Assembly (NCBI GenBank): GCA_900104855.1
Contig: FNSS01000001.1
Coordinates: 2,604,001 to 2,668,000, forward strand
From: Rhizobiales bacterium GAS188
GTDB lineage: Bacteria > Pseudomonadota > Alphaproteobacteria > Rhizobiales > Beijerinckiaceae
Direction of reading: 5' to 3'
DNA: 64,000 nucleotides
In this document: piece by piece, positions 51,521 to 59,019 of the stretch
How positions within the stretch are numbered: the stretch's first letter is position 1
Layout: every line of letters begins with the position of its first letter
Program-made: the position numbers and the translations under genes
The notes under the pieces: generated by a model
Databases searched by the model: none
Told to the model about the DNA's origin: nothing
Seen by the model: the letters and a program-made list of their open reading frames with translations, nothing else

Positions 51521-53402
51521 GCACGATGTGGCCGGGCGACACTTCGCGATAGAGGCGCGGCACGGATACATAATTCGCCGGCTTCACCGGGCTTGGAATC
51601 TCGTCATTCGACATGCCGCGCCGGATGGCGCGCCGGGCCGGATCCGGCGAGGGGACGGCGGCGATGAGCTTCTTGGTGTAGGGGTGGCACGGGTTCTCGA
51701 TGATCTCGGCCCGCGGGCCGATCTCGACGATCTCGCCGAGGAACATCACGGCGATGCGATGGCTGACGCGCTCGACCACGGCGATATCGTGCGAGATGAA
51801 CAGGAAGGCGAGGCCCATCTCGGCCTGCAGACGCATCATCAGGTTGACGACGCGCGCCTTCACCGAGACGTCGAGGGCCGAGACCGCCTCGTCGGCGACG
51901 ATCAGCTTGGGCTCGAGCCCCAACGCCCGCGCGATGGCGAGGCGCTGGCGCTGGCCGCCCGAGAATTCATGCGGGAAGCGGCCTGCCATGTCGGGCGTGA
52001 GGCCGACCTTGCGCAACAGCTCGGCCACGCGATCGCGCGCCTCGCTCTTGCTGGCGAGGCCGTGCACCATGATCGGCTCGGCGATCGCGCCCCCCACGCT
52101 CTTGCGCGGATTGAGGCTCGCAAAGGGATCCTGGAAGATCATCTGCATGCGTCGGCGCATCTGGCGCAGGCCCTGCGCGTCGAGGGCGCGCACATCCTGC
52201 CCCTCGAACAGCACGCGTCCGCCACTGGGCTCGATGAGGCGCAGGATGGAGCGCCCGGTCGTCGACTTGCCGCAACCCGATTCGCCGACCAGCGCCAGCG
52301 TCTCGCCGGCGCGCAGCGAAAAGGAGACATCCTCGACCGCATGGACGCGCCCCGACACCCGGCCGAACACGCCCGAGCGGATCGGGAAGCGGGTGACGAG
52401 ATTCGCCACCTCGAGGATCGGACGCGGCGCAACCGGGACATCGGCCCCGTTCGCGCCCGCGGGCGTCTCGCGCGCGGAGGCGGCAGCGCGGGCAGCTTCG
52501 GGCTCAACGCTGACGATCTCGGCCGCGGCCTTGGCAGTCTCGCTCTCCGGCTCCGGGAAGGGCTTTGGCTCGGCCTCGCCCTTCATGGAGCCGAGCCGCG
52601 GCACGGCCGCGAGCAGGGCCCTTGTGTAGGGGTGTTCGGGACGCAGCAGCACGTTCGCTGCCTCGCCCTCCTCGACCTTGCGGCCTTTCCACATCACCAC
52701 CACGCGATCGGCGATCTCGGCCACCACGCCCATGTCATGGGTGATGAAGACGACCGACATGCCCTCTTCGTCCTGCAGCAGCTTGATCAGCTCCAGGATC
52801 TGCGCCTGCACCGTCACGTCGAGCGCCGTGGTCGGCTCGTCGGCGATCAAGAGTTTCGGCCGGCAGGCGAGCGCCATGGCGATCATGACGCGCTGGCGCA
52901 TGCCGCCCGAGAAGCGATGCGGATATTCGTGCAGGCGGGCCCGCGCCGCCGGCACGCGCACCTTTTCGAGGATGCGCAGCGTCTCCGCCTCGGCGGCAGC
53001 GCGATCGAGCCCGCGATGGTGGATGAGCGCCTCGGCGATCTGGAAGCCGATGGTGAGCACCGGGTTCAGGCTCGTCATCGGCTCCTGGAAGATCATCGAC
53101 ACCGTGTCGCCGCGCACATCCTGCATCTGCTCCTCGGGCAGCTTCAAGATGTCGCGACGATCGAGGCTGATCATCCCCTCGACCCGGCTGTTCGCCGCCG
53201 GCAGAAGCCGCATGATCGACAGGGCCGTGACGCTCTTGCCGGACCCCGATTCGCCGACGACCGCGACCGTCTGGCGCGGCCCCACATCGAATGACAGGGA
53301 TTCGACCGCGGGTCGCCAGATCCCGTCGACGCGAAAGGCGACCGACAAGTCGCGGACGGAAAGAACGGGTTGCGCTGCGGGATGAGGATCGGGTGTGGCC
53401 AT
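51504..53402 (-). CDS. Fused dipeptide/nickel-type ABC transporter ATP-binding protein (DppD-DppF fusion)
   Basis: A 632-residue protein with two complete ABC cassettes. Cassette 1 (about residues 15-280): Walker A GESGSGKSVTALS, signature FSGGMRQRVMIAMAL, Walker B LLIADEPTTALDVT. Cassette 2 (about 330-600): Walker A GESGCGKSTTGRS, signature FSGGQRQRLAIARAL, Walker B LIVADEAVSALDVS. Each ends with the oligopeptide-type C-terminal domain. An Ala/Glu-rich linker separates them. It is on the same strand as the dpp-type permeases and binding protein at 55-58.7 kb and presumably powers them, though a patatin gene and a reverse-strand gene lie between. Confidence 0.96.
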   Translation of the reverse strand: MATPDPHPAAQPVLSVRDLSVAFRVDGIWRPAVESLSFDVGPRQTVAVVGESGSGKSVTALSIMRLLPAANSRVEGMISLDRRDILKLPEEQMQDVRGDTVSMIFQEPMTSLNPVLTIGFQIAEALIHHRGLDRAAAEAETLRILEKVRVPAARARLHEYPHRFSGGMRQRVMIAMALACRPKLLIADEPTTALDVTVQAQILELIKLLQDEEGMSVVFITHDMGVVAEIADRVVVMWKGRKVEEGEAANVLLRPEHPYTRALLAAVPRLGSMKGEAEPKPFPEPESETAKAAAEIVSVEPEAARAAASARETPAGANGADVPVAPRPILEVANLVTRFPIRSGVFGRVSGRVHAVEDVSFSLRAGETLALVGESGCGKSTTGRSILRLIEPSGGRVLFEGQDVRALDAQGLRQMRRRMQMIFQDPFASLNPRKSVGGAIAEPIMVHGLASKSEARDRVAELLRKVGLTPDMAGRFPHEFSGGQRQRLAIARALGLEPKLIVADEAVSALDVSVKARVVNLMMRLQAEMGLAFLFISHDIAVVERVSHRIAVMFLGEIVEIGPRAEIIENPCHPYTKKLIAAVPSPDPARRAIRRGMSNDEIPSPVKPANYVSVPRLYREVSPGHIVQDFAA

Positions 53403-53525
53403 GGGATGCGATTATCGCTTGGCGAAGTGCGATTGGCTATCTCTTTCATGCACATCGCCGCTTCATGCACGATTGCGCGAGTCGCGCTGGACAGCATGGG
53501 CGAGATGGGCCGATAGCATTCGGCC

Positions 53526-53891
53526 ATGGGCCACAAGGCAGTCCTGAGCTGGACGATTTGGCTCGCCGTGGCTTCTGCCCTGCTCTGCTCCCGATCCGCC
53601 TCGGGAGCGGATTGGAGTTTTGTGGCGAGCGACGCGCATGTCGCGGTCGCCTACACGGCCGAGCGTGACAGCGAGCTCGCTCCCTATCACGTGGTGATCA
53701 TCAGCAATATCGGTGTGCAGGCGATCGAGGTCCGGCTCGGCATCGGCGAGCGCGCTTTCGCTGCGCCCTATGCGACCATCGCGCCCGGCGCCGCGGCCTC
53801 TTTCGTGACGCGAGCCAGCCTGTTCGTCAGTTGCCGCGACAAGGCTTGCCGCATACCGGTCGAGGTCAACTACCTCGCCTCGATGTGGTGA
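53526..53891 (+). CDS. Small exported protein, function unknown
   Basis: A 121-residue protein with a hydrophobic signal peptide (VLSWTIWLAVASALLCSRSASGA). The mature part begins DWSFVASDAHVAVAYTAERDSELAPYHVVIISNIGVQAIEVRL and ends FVSCRDKACRIPVEVNYLASMW, with two cysteines likely disulfide-linked. Beta-rich, possibly immunoglobulin-like. No clear ribosome site, and it is embedded on the opposite strand between transporter genes, so confidence is moderate. Confidence 0.6.
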   Translation: MGHKAVLSWTIWLAVASALLCSRSASGADWSFVASDAHVAVAYTAERDSELAPYHVVIISNIGVQAIEVRLGIGERAFAAPYATIAPGAAASFVTRASLFVSCRDKACRIPVEVNYLASMW

Positions 53892-53894
53892 AGC

Positions 53895-53983
53895 CTGGGA
53901 CCGCGACGGTCTCGGTCGCACTTCTTCACCGCAGGCAGGGACCTCGCCGCTCGCAAGGGCGGGCGGGACGCCCGCGGTCCCAG
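53895..53983 (+). repeat. Two-hairpin REP/BIME-like element, copy 5
   Basis: Starts CTGGGACCGCGACGGTCTCG and ends GCCCGCGGTCCCAG, right after the stop of the small exported protein gene (gap of 3 bp) and before the convergent patatin gene. Confidence 0.85.
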
Positions 53984-54002
53984 GCCCCCTTCACCATTCC
54001 AA

Positions 54003-55109
54003 CTACGAAGCCACCGACGGCAGATCGGAAGCGGCAAGCAGCGGCGTTTCGGCCCGCTGGTCCTCCAGCCAGGCGGCGGCGGCAGCGCGGCCGGCATCCC
54101 GCAGCCGGATGAGCTGATCCCAGTCGAGATTGAAGGCGCTCATCTGCCGCAGATCCGGCACGGCATCCTCGGCCGCCAGGCGATGCAGGCGCAGCCTCTG
54201 CAGCTTGCGCGACAGGCGCCCTTCGCCGTCGCGCTCCTTCGCCAGCTCCATCATCGAGGAGAGCGTGTCGAGATCGTGCAGCAACGAGTTGTTGAAGGTC
54301 ATCTGGTTCAGCCGCTTGATGATCTCGGGCGAAGTCCTCGGCAGCTCCTCGCCTTCGGTCGGGATGATCTGGACCACGAGGACGTCCGAGGCCCGCGAAG
54401 CGCTGACGAGGGGTAGGAGTGGCGGGTTGGCGGCGTAACCCCCGTCCCAATAGGCCTCGCCGTCGATTGTGACCGCGTGCTGGAGCAGCGGCAGGCAGGC
54501 CGAGGCCAGGACCACGTCCTTGCTGATCTGGTTTTCGCGGAAGACGCGAAGCCGCCCGTCGCTGACCCTCGTGGCGCCGATCAGGAGGCGCAGGGGCGGG
54601 GCCTGGCGCAGCGCCTCGAAATCGACTTCGCCGAGCAGGCTGCGCAAGGGATTGTAGTCGAGCGGGTTGAATTGATAGGGCGACATGAGGCGCGTCGACA
54701 GGTCGAAGGCGACGCCCGAGGTGACGCGCGTCGATCCGTGATGCGGGGCTACTTCCGAGGCGCGCTTCCAGAACTGCGCAAGCGCCTCGCGGGCGCCCTG
54801 CGTGCCGTCGCGGGCGAGGCCAGAAGCCAGCAGGACCGCGTTGACGGCACCGGCGCTCGCCCCGCTGACCGCGTCGAAGGTGATGTCCTTTTCCTCGAGC
54901 AGGCGGTCGAGAACGCCCCAGGTGAAGGCGCCGAGCGCCCCGCCGCCCTGGAGCGCGAGCGACAGGCGCAGCCTTTTGGCGCGCACGGATTTGGAGCGCG
55001 GGAGGCTCGCCTCGCGCCCCACAGGCAAAGCTTCGCCGCCCGCCACATGTTTCAGGACGGGCGAGATGAAGGCGCGGATCGCGCGGCCGAGTTTCTGTGT
55101 GTTGTGCAT
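54003..55109 (-). CDS. Patatin-like phospholipase
   Basis: A 368-residue cytoplasmic serine lipase. The oxyanion segment is SLALQGGGALGAFTWGVLD; the catalytic dyad is Ser85 in SGASAGAVNAV and Asp in YWDGGYAANPPLLPLV. The C-terminal about 90 residues, with SSMMELAKERDGEG and LRLHRLAAED, are typical of the branch often named DUF3734-containing patatins. It hydrolyses phospholipid or neutral-lipid esters; a link to storage granules is only speculation. It separates the ABC ATPase gene from the permease genes. The start codon sits inside a palindrome. Confidence 0.92.
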   Translation of the reverse strand: MHNTQKLGRAIRAFISPVLKHVAGGEALPVGREASLPRSKSVRAKRLRLSLALQGGGALGAFTWGVLDRLLEEKDITFDAVSGASAGAVNAVLLASGLARDGTQGAREALAQFWKRASEVAPHHGSTRVTSGVAFDLSTRLMSPYQFNPLDYNPLRSLLGEVDFEALRQAPPLRLLIGATRVSDGRLRVFRENQISKDVVLASACLPLLQHAVTIDGEAYWDGGYAANPPLLPLVSASRASDVLVVQIIPTEGEELPRTSPEIIKRLNQMTFNNSLLHDLDTLSSMMELAKERDGEGRLSRKLQRLRLHRLAAEDAVPDLRQMSAFNLDWDQLIRLRDAGRAAAAAWLEDQRAETPLLAASDLPSVAS

Positions 55110-55116
55110 TGCAACA
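55100..55116. promoter_or_regulatory. Palindrome overlapping the patatin start codon
   Basis: TGTTG-TGCATTG-CAACA has 5-bp perfect arms and covers the ATG at 55109. A TGC/GCA-rich patch and a second palindrome (ATTTTGC-T-GCAAAAT at 55230-55244) lie upstream. A site of this kind could control translation or transcription. Confidence 0.35.
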
Positions 55117-55229
55117 TCATATAGGAACGGATGCTGCGATGCAAAACCGTTAACGTGAAAACCTTCGTAATCGTGATGAAATGCCGCATCGAAAAATCAA
55201 TGAGGCAATTCAGAGCCGATTATTTGGCC

Positions 55230-55244
55230 ATTTTGCTGCAAAAT
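55230..55244. promoter_or_regulatory. ATTTTGC-T-GCAAAAT palindrome between permease and patatin genes
   Basis: A perfect 7-bp-arm inverted repeat around one T, in the AT-rich 160-bp gap between the permease stop and the patatin start. It may be an operator for patatin or a weak terminator stem for the permease mRNA. Confidence 0.4.
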
Positions 55245-55269
55245 TCGGCAAGCGCCACCTCCCCGAGCC

Positions 55270-56157
55270 TCAGGCCTCGTTCTTGAGCTTCGGATCGACG
55301 GCATCGCGAAGCCCGTCGCCGAGGAGGTTGAGCGCGAAGACCACGATCAGGATGGCAAGGCCCGGCGCGATGGCGAGCCAGGCCGAATCGAGGATGTTCT
55401 CGAAGCCTTCGCGGATCATGCCGCCCCAGGTCGCCGTCGGCGGCTTGAGGCCGAGCCCGATGAAGGCGAGCGAAGCCTCGGTACGGATGGAATTCGCGAG
55501 CCATAGCGAGCCCATCACCAGGATCTCGGGCAGGATATTGGGCAGGATATGGACGCTGAGGATGCGGGTGTCGGAAAAGCCGAGCGAGCGGCAGGCCTCG
55601 ACGAAATCGCGCCCCTTCACGGCGATCGTCGGAGCGCGGGCGATGCGCGCGAAGGGCGGCACCGAGGTCAAGGCGATCGCCGCGATGATATTGCCGATCG
55701 AGGGCCCGAGCATCGCCACGATGATCAGGCCGAGGATCAGCGACGGGAAGGCGAGCAGCATGTCCATCACCTGCATGATGGCGGTGTCGAAGCGCCCGCC
55801 GCGCCAGCCGGCCAGCATGCCGATCACGGTGCCGGCCGCCATGGCGATCAGGGTCGAGACGACGCCGATCACCAGCGAGATGCGCGCCCCGTAGAGCAGG
55901 CGCGAAAGCGTGTCGCGCCCATAATAATCGGTGCCGAGCAGGTGCTCGGCGGTCGGCGGCTTCAGCCGGTAGAGGACATCCTGCTCGAGCGGGTCATAGG
56001 GCGCGATCAGCGGCGCCAGGATCGCGGCGAGCACCACGGCGAGGAAGATGGAGAGGCCGATCCAGGAGGCCTTGTTGGTGTTGAAGGCCCGCAGCGTCGC
56101 CTTGACGGCGACCGCGAGCGGCGTCGGAGGTGCGGCCGTGGCGACGATATCGGTCAT
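55270..56157 (-). CDS. ABC transporter permease, DppC/OppC-like
   Basis: A 295-residue inner-membrane permease of the peptide/nickel family. An N-terminal extension is followed by the family segment IGLSIFLAVVLAAILAPLIAPYDP, HLLGTDYYGRDTLSRLLYGARISL, and the EAA loop GRDFVEACRSLGFSDTRILSVHILPNILP that contacts the ATPase. Six helices are visible. It starts at 56157, overlapping the stop of the DppB-like gene by 4 bp, so they are coupled. Confidence 0.95.
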   Translation of the reverse strand: MTDIVATAAPPTPLAVAVKATLRAFNTNKASWIGLSIFLAVVLAAILAPLIAPYDPLEQDVLYRLKPPTAEHLLGTDYYGRDTLSRLLYGARISLVIGVVSTLIAMAAGTVIGMLAGWRGGRFDTAIMQVMDMLLAFPSLILGLIIVAMLGPSIGNIIAAIALTSVPPFARIARAPTIAVKGRDFVEACRSLGFSDTRILSVHILPNILPEILVMGSLWLANSIRTEASLAFIGLGLKPPTATWGGMIREGFENILDSAWLAIAPGLAILIVVFALNLLGDGLRDAVDPKLKNEA

Positions 56158-57092
56158 CCGAGCTTGACCCGCGGATCGACGACCCCATAGGCGAGATCGA
56201 CCAGAAGATTCACGACCACCACGGCGAGCGTGTAGATGACCATCATGCCTTGCAGCATGGTGTAGTCGCGTTGGCTCAACGCCCCGACGATCAGCTTGCC
56301 GAGGCCCGGCCGGCTGAAGACGATCTCGGTCAGCACCGAATTGCCGATCAGGATCGAGAGGTAGAGCCCGACCACCGTGATGATCGGGATCAGCGCGTTG
56401 CGCAGCGCATGGCGCCAGATGACGAGCCGCGCCGGCACGCCCTTGGCGCGGGCGGTGCGCACATAATCCTCCGACAGCACTTCGAGCATCGAGGAACGCG
56501 TCACGCGCGTTATGTAGGCGGCGCTGATCAGGCCGAGATTGATGGCCGGCAAGGTGATCGACTGCGTCCAGGCCTCGAGGCTGCCGGAGCGGGCCGAGAT
56601 GACCGGGAACCAGCGCACCTCGATGGCGAACAGGAACAACAGGATGATGGCCGAGACGAAGGCCGGAAAGGACAGGCCGATGAGCGACGCGATGCGCGCC
56701 GCATAGTCGAAGAAGCGGTTGCGCCGCACCGCCGCCCAGACCCCGAGCGGCACGCCGATGACGACGCCGAGCGCCAGCGAGACCAAAGTGAGCTCGATGG
56801 TCCAGGGCAGGACGTTGAGCACCTCCGACATGACCGGGCGCCCGCTCACCATCGACACGCCCCAATCGCCCTTGAGGGCGCCGCCGAGGAACTCGCCATA
56901 TTGCACGATGATCGGCTTGTTGAGGCCGAGCCGCTCATGCATCGCCTCGATCGCCTCGCGGCTCGCCTGGTCGCCGAGGATCACCTGGGCCGGATCGCCC
57001 GGCACGATGCGCACGATGACGAAGACGAGCGTCAGCACGCTGAACAAGGTGACGATGGCAAAACCGATGCGGCGGATGAGGAAGGCGGTCAT
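56154..57092 (-). CDS. ABC transporter permease, DppB/OppB-like
   Basis: A 312-residue permease. N-terminus MTAFLIRRIGFAIVTLFSVLTLVFVIVRIVPGDPAQ is the classic DppB opening. The EAA loop is SEDYVRTARAKGVPARLVIWRHALRNALIPIIT, and the end FSRPGLGKLIVGALSQRDYTMLQGMMVIYTLAVVVVNLLVDLAYGVVDPRVKL matches the family. It forms the channel with the DppC-like protein. The binding-protein gene lies 72 bp upstream, with a TTACCTTCTCCC hairpin between. Confidence 0.95.
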   Translation of the reverse strand: MTAFLIRRIGFAIVTLFSVLTLVFVIVRIVPGDPAQVILGDQASREAIEAMHERLGLNKPIIVQYGEFLGGALKGDWGVSMVSGRPVMSEVLNVLPWTIELTLVSLALGVVIGVPLGVWAAVRRNRFFDYAARIASLIGLSFPAFVSAIILLFLFAIEVRWFPVISARSGSLEAWTQSITLPAINLGLISAAYITRVTRSSMLEVLSEDYVRTARAKGVPARLVIWRHALRNALIPIITVVGLYLSILIGNSVLTEIVFSRPGLGKLIVGALSQRDYTMLQGMMVIYTLAVVVVNLLVDLAYGVVDPRVKLG

Positions 57093-57101
57093 AGGAACAC
57101 C

Positions 57102-57133
57102 CTTACCTTCTCCCGTTTAAGGGAGAAGGGAAG
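57102..57133. repeat. Hairpin (CTTACCTTCTCCC type) between binding protein and permease genes
   Basis: CTTACCTTCTCCC (57102-57114) pairs with GGGAGAAGGGAAG (57121-57133) with a mismatch. In the polycistron it could stabilise the upstream binding-protein mRNA, as intercistronic REPs do. Confidence 0.55.
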
Positions 57134-57164
57134 CGCGCGCGTGCTGTGCCTTGGTTTGTCGCGC

Positions 57165-58712
57165 TCACTTGGTGAAATGCGTCTTTTCCGTCACCGGCGG
57201 AGCGAGGTTGAGCGAGCCCTTCAAGTCGTAGCCGAGATCGAGCGTCTCCTTCCAGGCCCAGAGCTGCAGCTGCTCATAGACCGGGATGCCGCACACCGCC
57301 TTGATGATCTTCTCCTGTGCGGTCCTCCACAATTCCTTCTGCTTTGCCGGGTCCGTCTCCACCCGCGCGGCGCGGATCTCGGCATCGGCCGCGTTGCAAT
57401 GGGAGAAATTGGTGACCGCGGTCGGGGTGCCGACGATCGAGGCCGAATCGTAGAACTGCGTCAGATAGACATCGGCGATCGGGAAGCGCGCCGCCTGGTA
57501 ATGCACGATCGGCGACAGGTCCTTGCGGATCTGGGCGTGATAGGTGGCGTGCTCGACCTCCTCGATGTCGAGGGCGATGCTCGATTTCTTCAGCTGCGCC
57601 TGCACGGCCTGCAGGAAGGTCTGCATGCCGGTCAGCGTGGTGTGGATCGATTTCACGCTGACGCCGTTCGGATAGCCGGCTTCGGTCAAAAGCTGCTTGG
57701 CCTTGGCCGGATCATAGGGGAAGAGCTGTGCCTTCTCGTCGGTGCCGAGATAGCTCGAAGGCACGACCGAGACCGCCTCGCGCGAGGAGCCTGCCCCCTT
57801 GAAGGCGACGATCGATTTGCGGTCGATCGCATAGGCGATGGCCTGGCGCACCCGGATATCGTCGAGCGGCTTGACGGTGCCGTTGAGGTACAGTGTCGAC
57901 AGCTCGCCGGGCTCCATGGCGAGCACCTTGACGCCAGGCAACTGCTTGGTGCGATCGACCCAGGACTGGTCCTGCTTGCCGTAGATCATGTCGAGCTCGC
58001 CCGATTGGAAGGCGAGATCACGGCTCGAATCGGATGGGATGTACCGATAAAGGATCTCGTCGAGCATCGGGGCGCCGCGGAAATATTGCTTGTTGGCGAC
58101 GAGACGCACGAATTGCTGCGGCTGATATTCGGCGAACATGAATGGGCCGGTGCCGATCGGCTTCTTGGAGAAGCCCTCGCCCATCTCTTCGGCCGCCTTC
58201 TTGCACACCATGTTGCCGCCATTGATGTTGGCGACATAGCCGAGGAAGCCTGCGACCGGGTTCTTCAGCGTGATCTTCAGCGTGTAGGGATCGAGCGCCT
58301 CCACCTTGTCGACGCCGGAGAAATCATTCGAATAGGAGGAGGTCGCCTTGTTGGCGGCACGCTTGATCGAGAAGGCTGCGTCGTCGGCGGTGAATTCGCC
58401 ATAGCCGGCATGGCATTGCACGCCGTGGCGGATCTTGAAGGTCCATTCGGTGCTGGTGGGATTGGGGCTCCAGCTCTCGGCGAGATCAGGTTCGATGGTA
58501 TCGGGGCTGATCTGGCCGGGCTTGATGCGCACCAGCCCGTTGAACATGTATTGCAGCAGGCCCTTATCGGGCGTCGTCGAGGCGATATGCGGATCGAGCT
58601 TGCCGGCATCCGCCGATCCCATGCCGATGACGAGCGTCTTCTTTTGCGCCTGCGCCGCTGTCGCGGCGAGCATCGCCGTGACAGCCAGCGCAACTGCGAA
58701 TATTTTCTTCAT
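57165..58712 (-). CDS. Peptide-type ABC transporter substrate-binding protein (family 5) of the complete importer
   Basis: A 515-residue family-5 binding protein. Signal peptide MKKIFAVALAVTAMLAATAAQAQ. Family segments include SADAGKLDPHIASTTPDKGLLQYMFNGLVRI, IEPDLAESWSPNPTSTEWTFKIRHGVQCH, ADDAAFSIKRA, IRVRQAIAYAIDRKSIV and PYDPAKAKQLLTEAGYPNG. GAGGGAGAGG precedes the start. It heads the dppB-dppC operon and gives the complete importer its specificity; substrate (di/oligopeptide or other) is unknown. It is only distantly similar to the two tandem binding proteins at 6-9.7 kb. Confidence 0.95.
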   Translation of the reverse strand: MKKIFAVALAVTAMLAATAAQAQKKTLVIGMGSADAGKLDPHIASTTPDKGLLQYMFNGLVRIKPGQISPDTIEPDLAESWSPNPTSTEWTFKIRHGVQCHAGYGEFTADDAAFSIKRAANKATSSYSNDFSGVDKVEALDPYTLKITLKNPVAGFLGYVANINGGNMVCKKAAEEMGEGFSKKPIGTGPFMFAEYQPQQFVRLVANKQYFRGAPMLDEILYRYIPSDSSRDLAFQSGELDMIYGKQDQSWVDRTKQLPGVKVLAMEPGELSTLYLNGTVKPLDDIRVRQAIAYAIDRKSIVAFKGAGSSREAVSVVPSSYLGTDEKAQLFPYDPAKAKQLLTEAGYPNGVSVKSIHTTLTGMQTFLQAVQAQLKKSSIALDIEEVEHATYHAQIRKDLSPIVHYQAARFPIADVYLTQFYDSASIVGTPTAVTNFSHCNAADAEIRAARVETDPAKQKELWRTAQEKIIKAVCGIPVYEQLQLWAWKETLDLGYDLKGSLNLAPPVTEKTHFTK

Positions 58713-59019
58713 GGGGCCTCTCCCTCAACGATCGAGGGATTGTGGCCGGAACTACCCCATGGGCGCAAGGGTTCTGAGGAGGGGCGGTGCGCTGAAGTGC
58801 AGAACCCCTGGGACCGCGGGCGTCTCGCCCGCCCTTGCGATGGTGGGGCGCGCCGCCGGCAGGAAGGGCGACCGGGACGGTCGCGGTCCCAGGACGCCGC
58901 CACCCTGACGCAGGCAAACGCAATGACGATTGATCTTTCGGCGCCTTGCCCGGCACAATGCACCGAGCACCAACGACAAGATCATACCAGCGCATTTGGA
59001 AGCGAGGCCGGGAGGACAG
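58713..59019. other. Divergent intergenic region holding REP copy 6
   Basis: About 305 bp between the binding protein and the ligase genes. It carries one inverted REP-like element and no gene. The ligase start has CGGGAGGACAG just upstream. Confidence 0.5.
58808..58892 (-). repeat. Two-hairpin REP/BIME-like element, copy 6 (inverted)
   Basis: Starts CTGGGACCGCGGGCGTCTCG and ends GGTCGCGGTCCCAG, i.e. the same unit as copy 1 read on the other strand, with both hairpins intact. Confidence 0.85.

Noticed and set aside
14141..58892. Dispersed hairpin repeats considered as CRISPR
   Set aside because: Copies are kilobases apart, not regularly spaced with unique spacers, and no cas gene is present.
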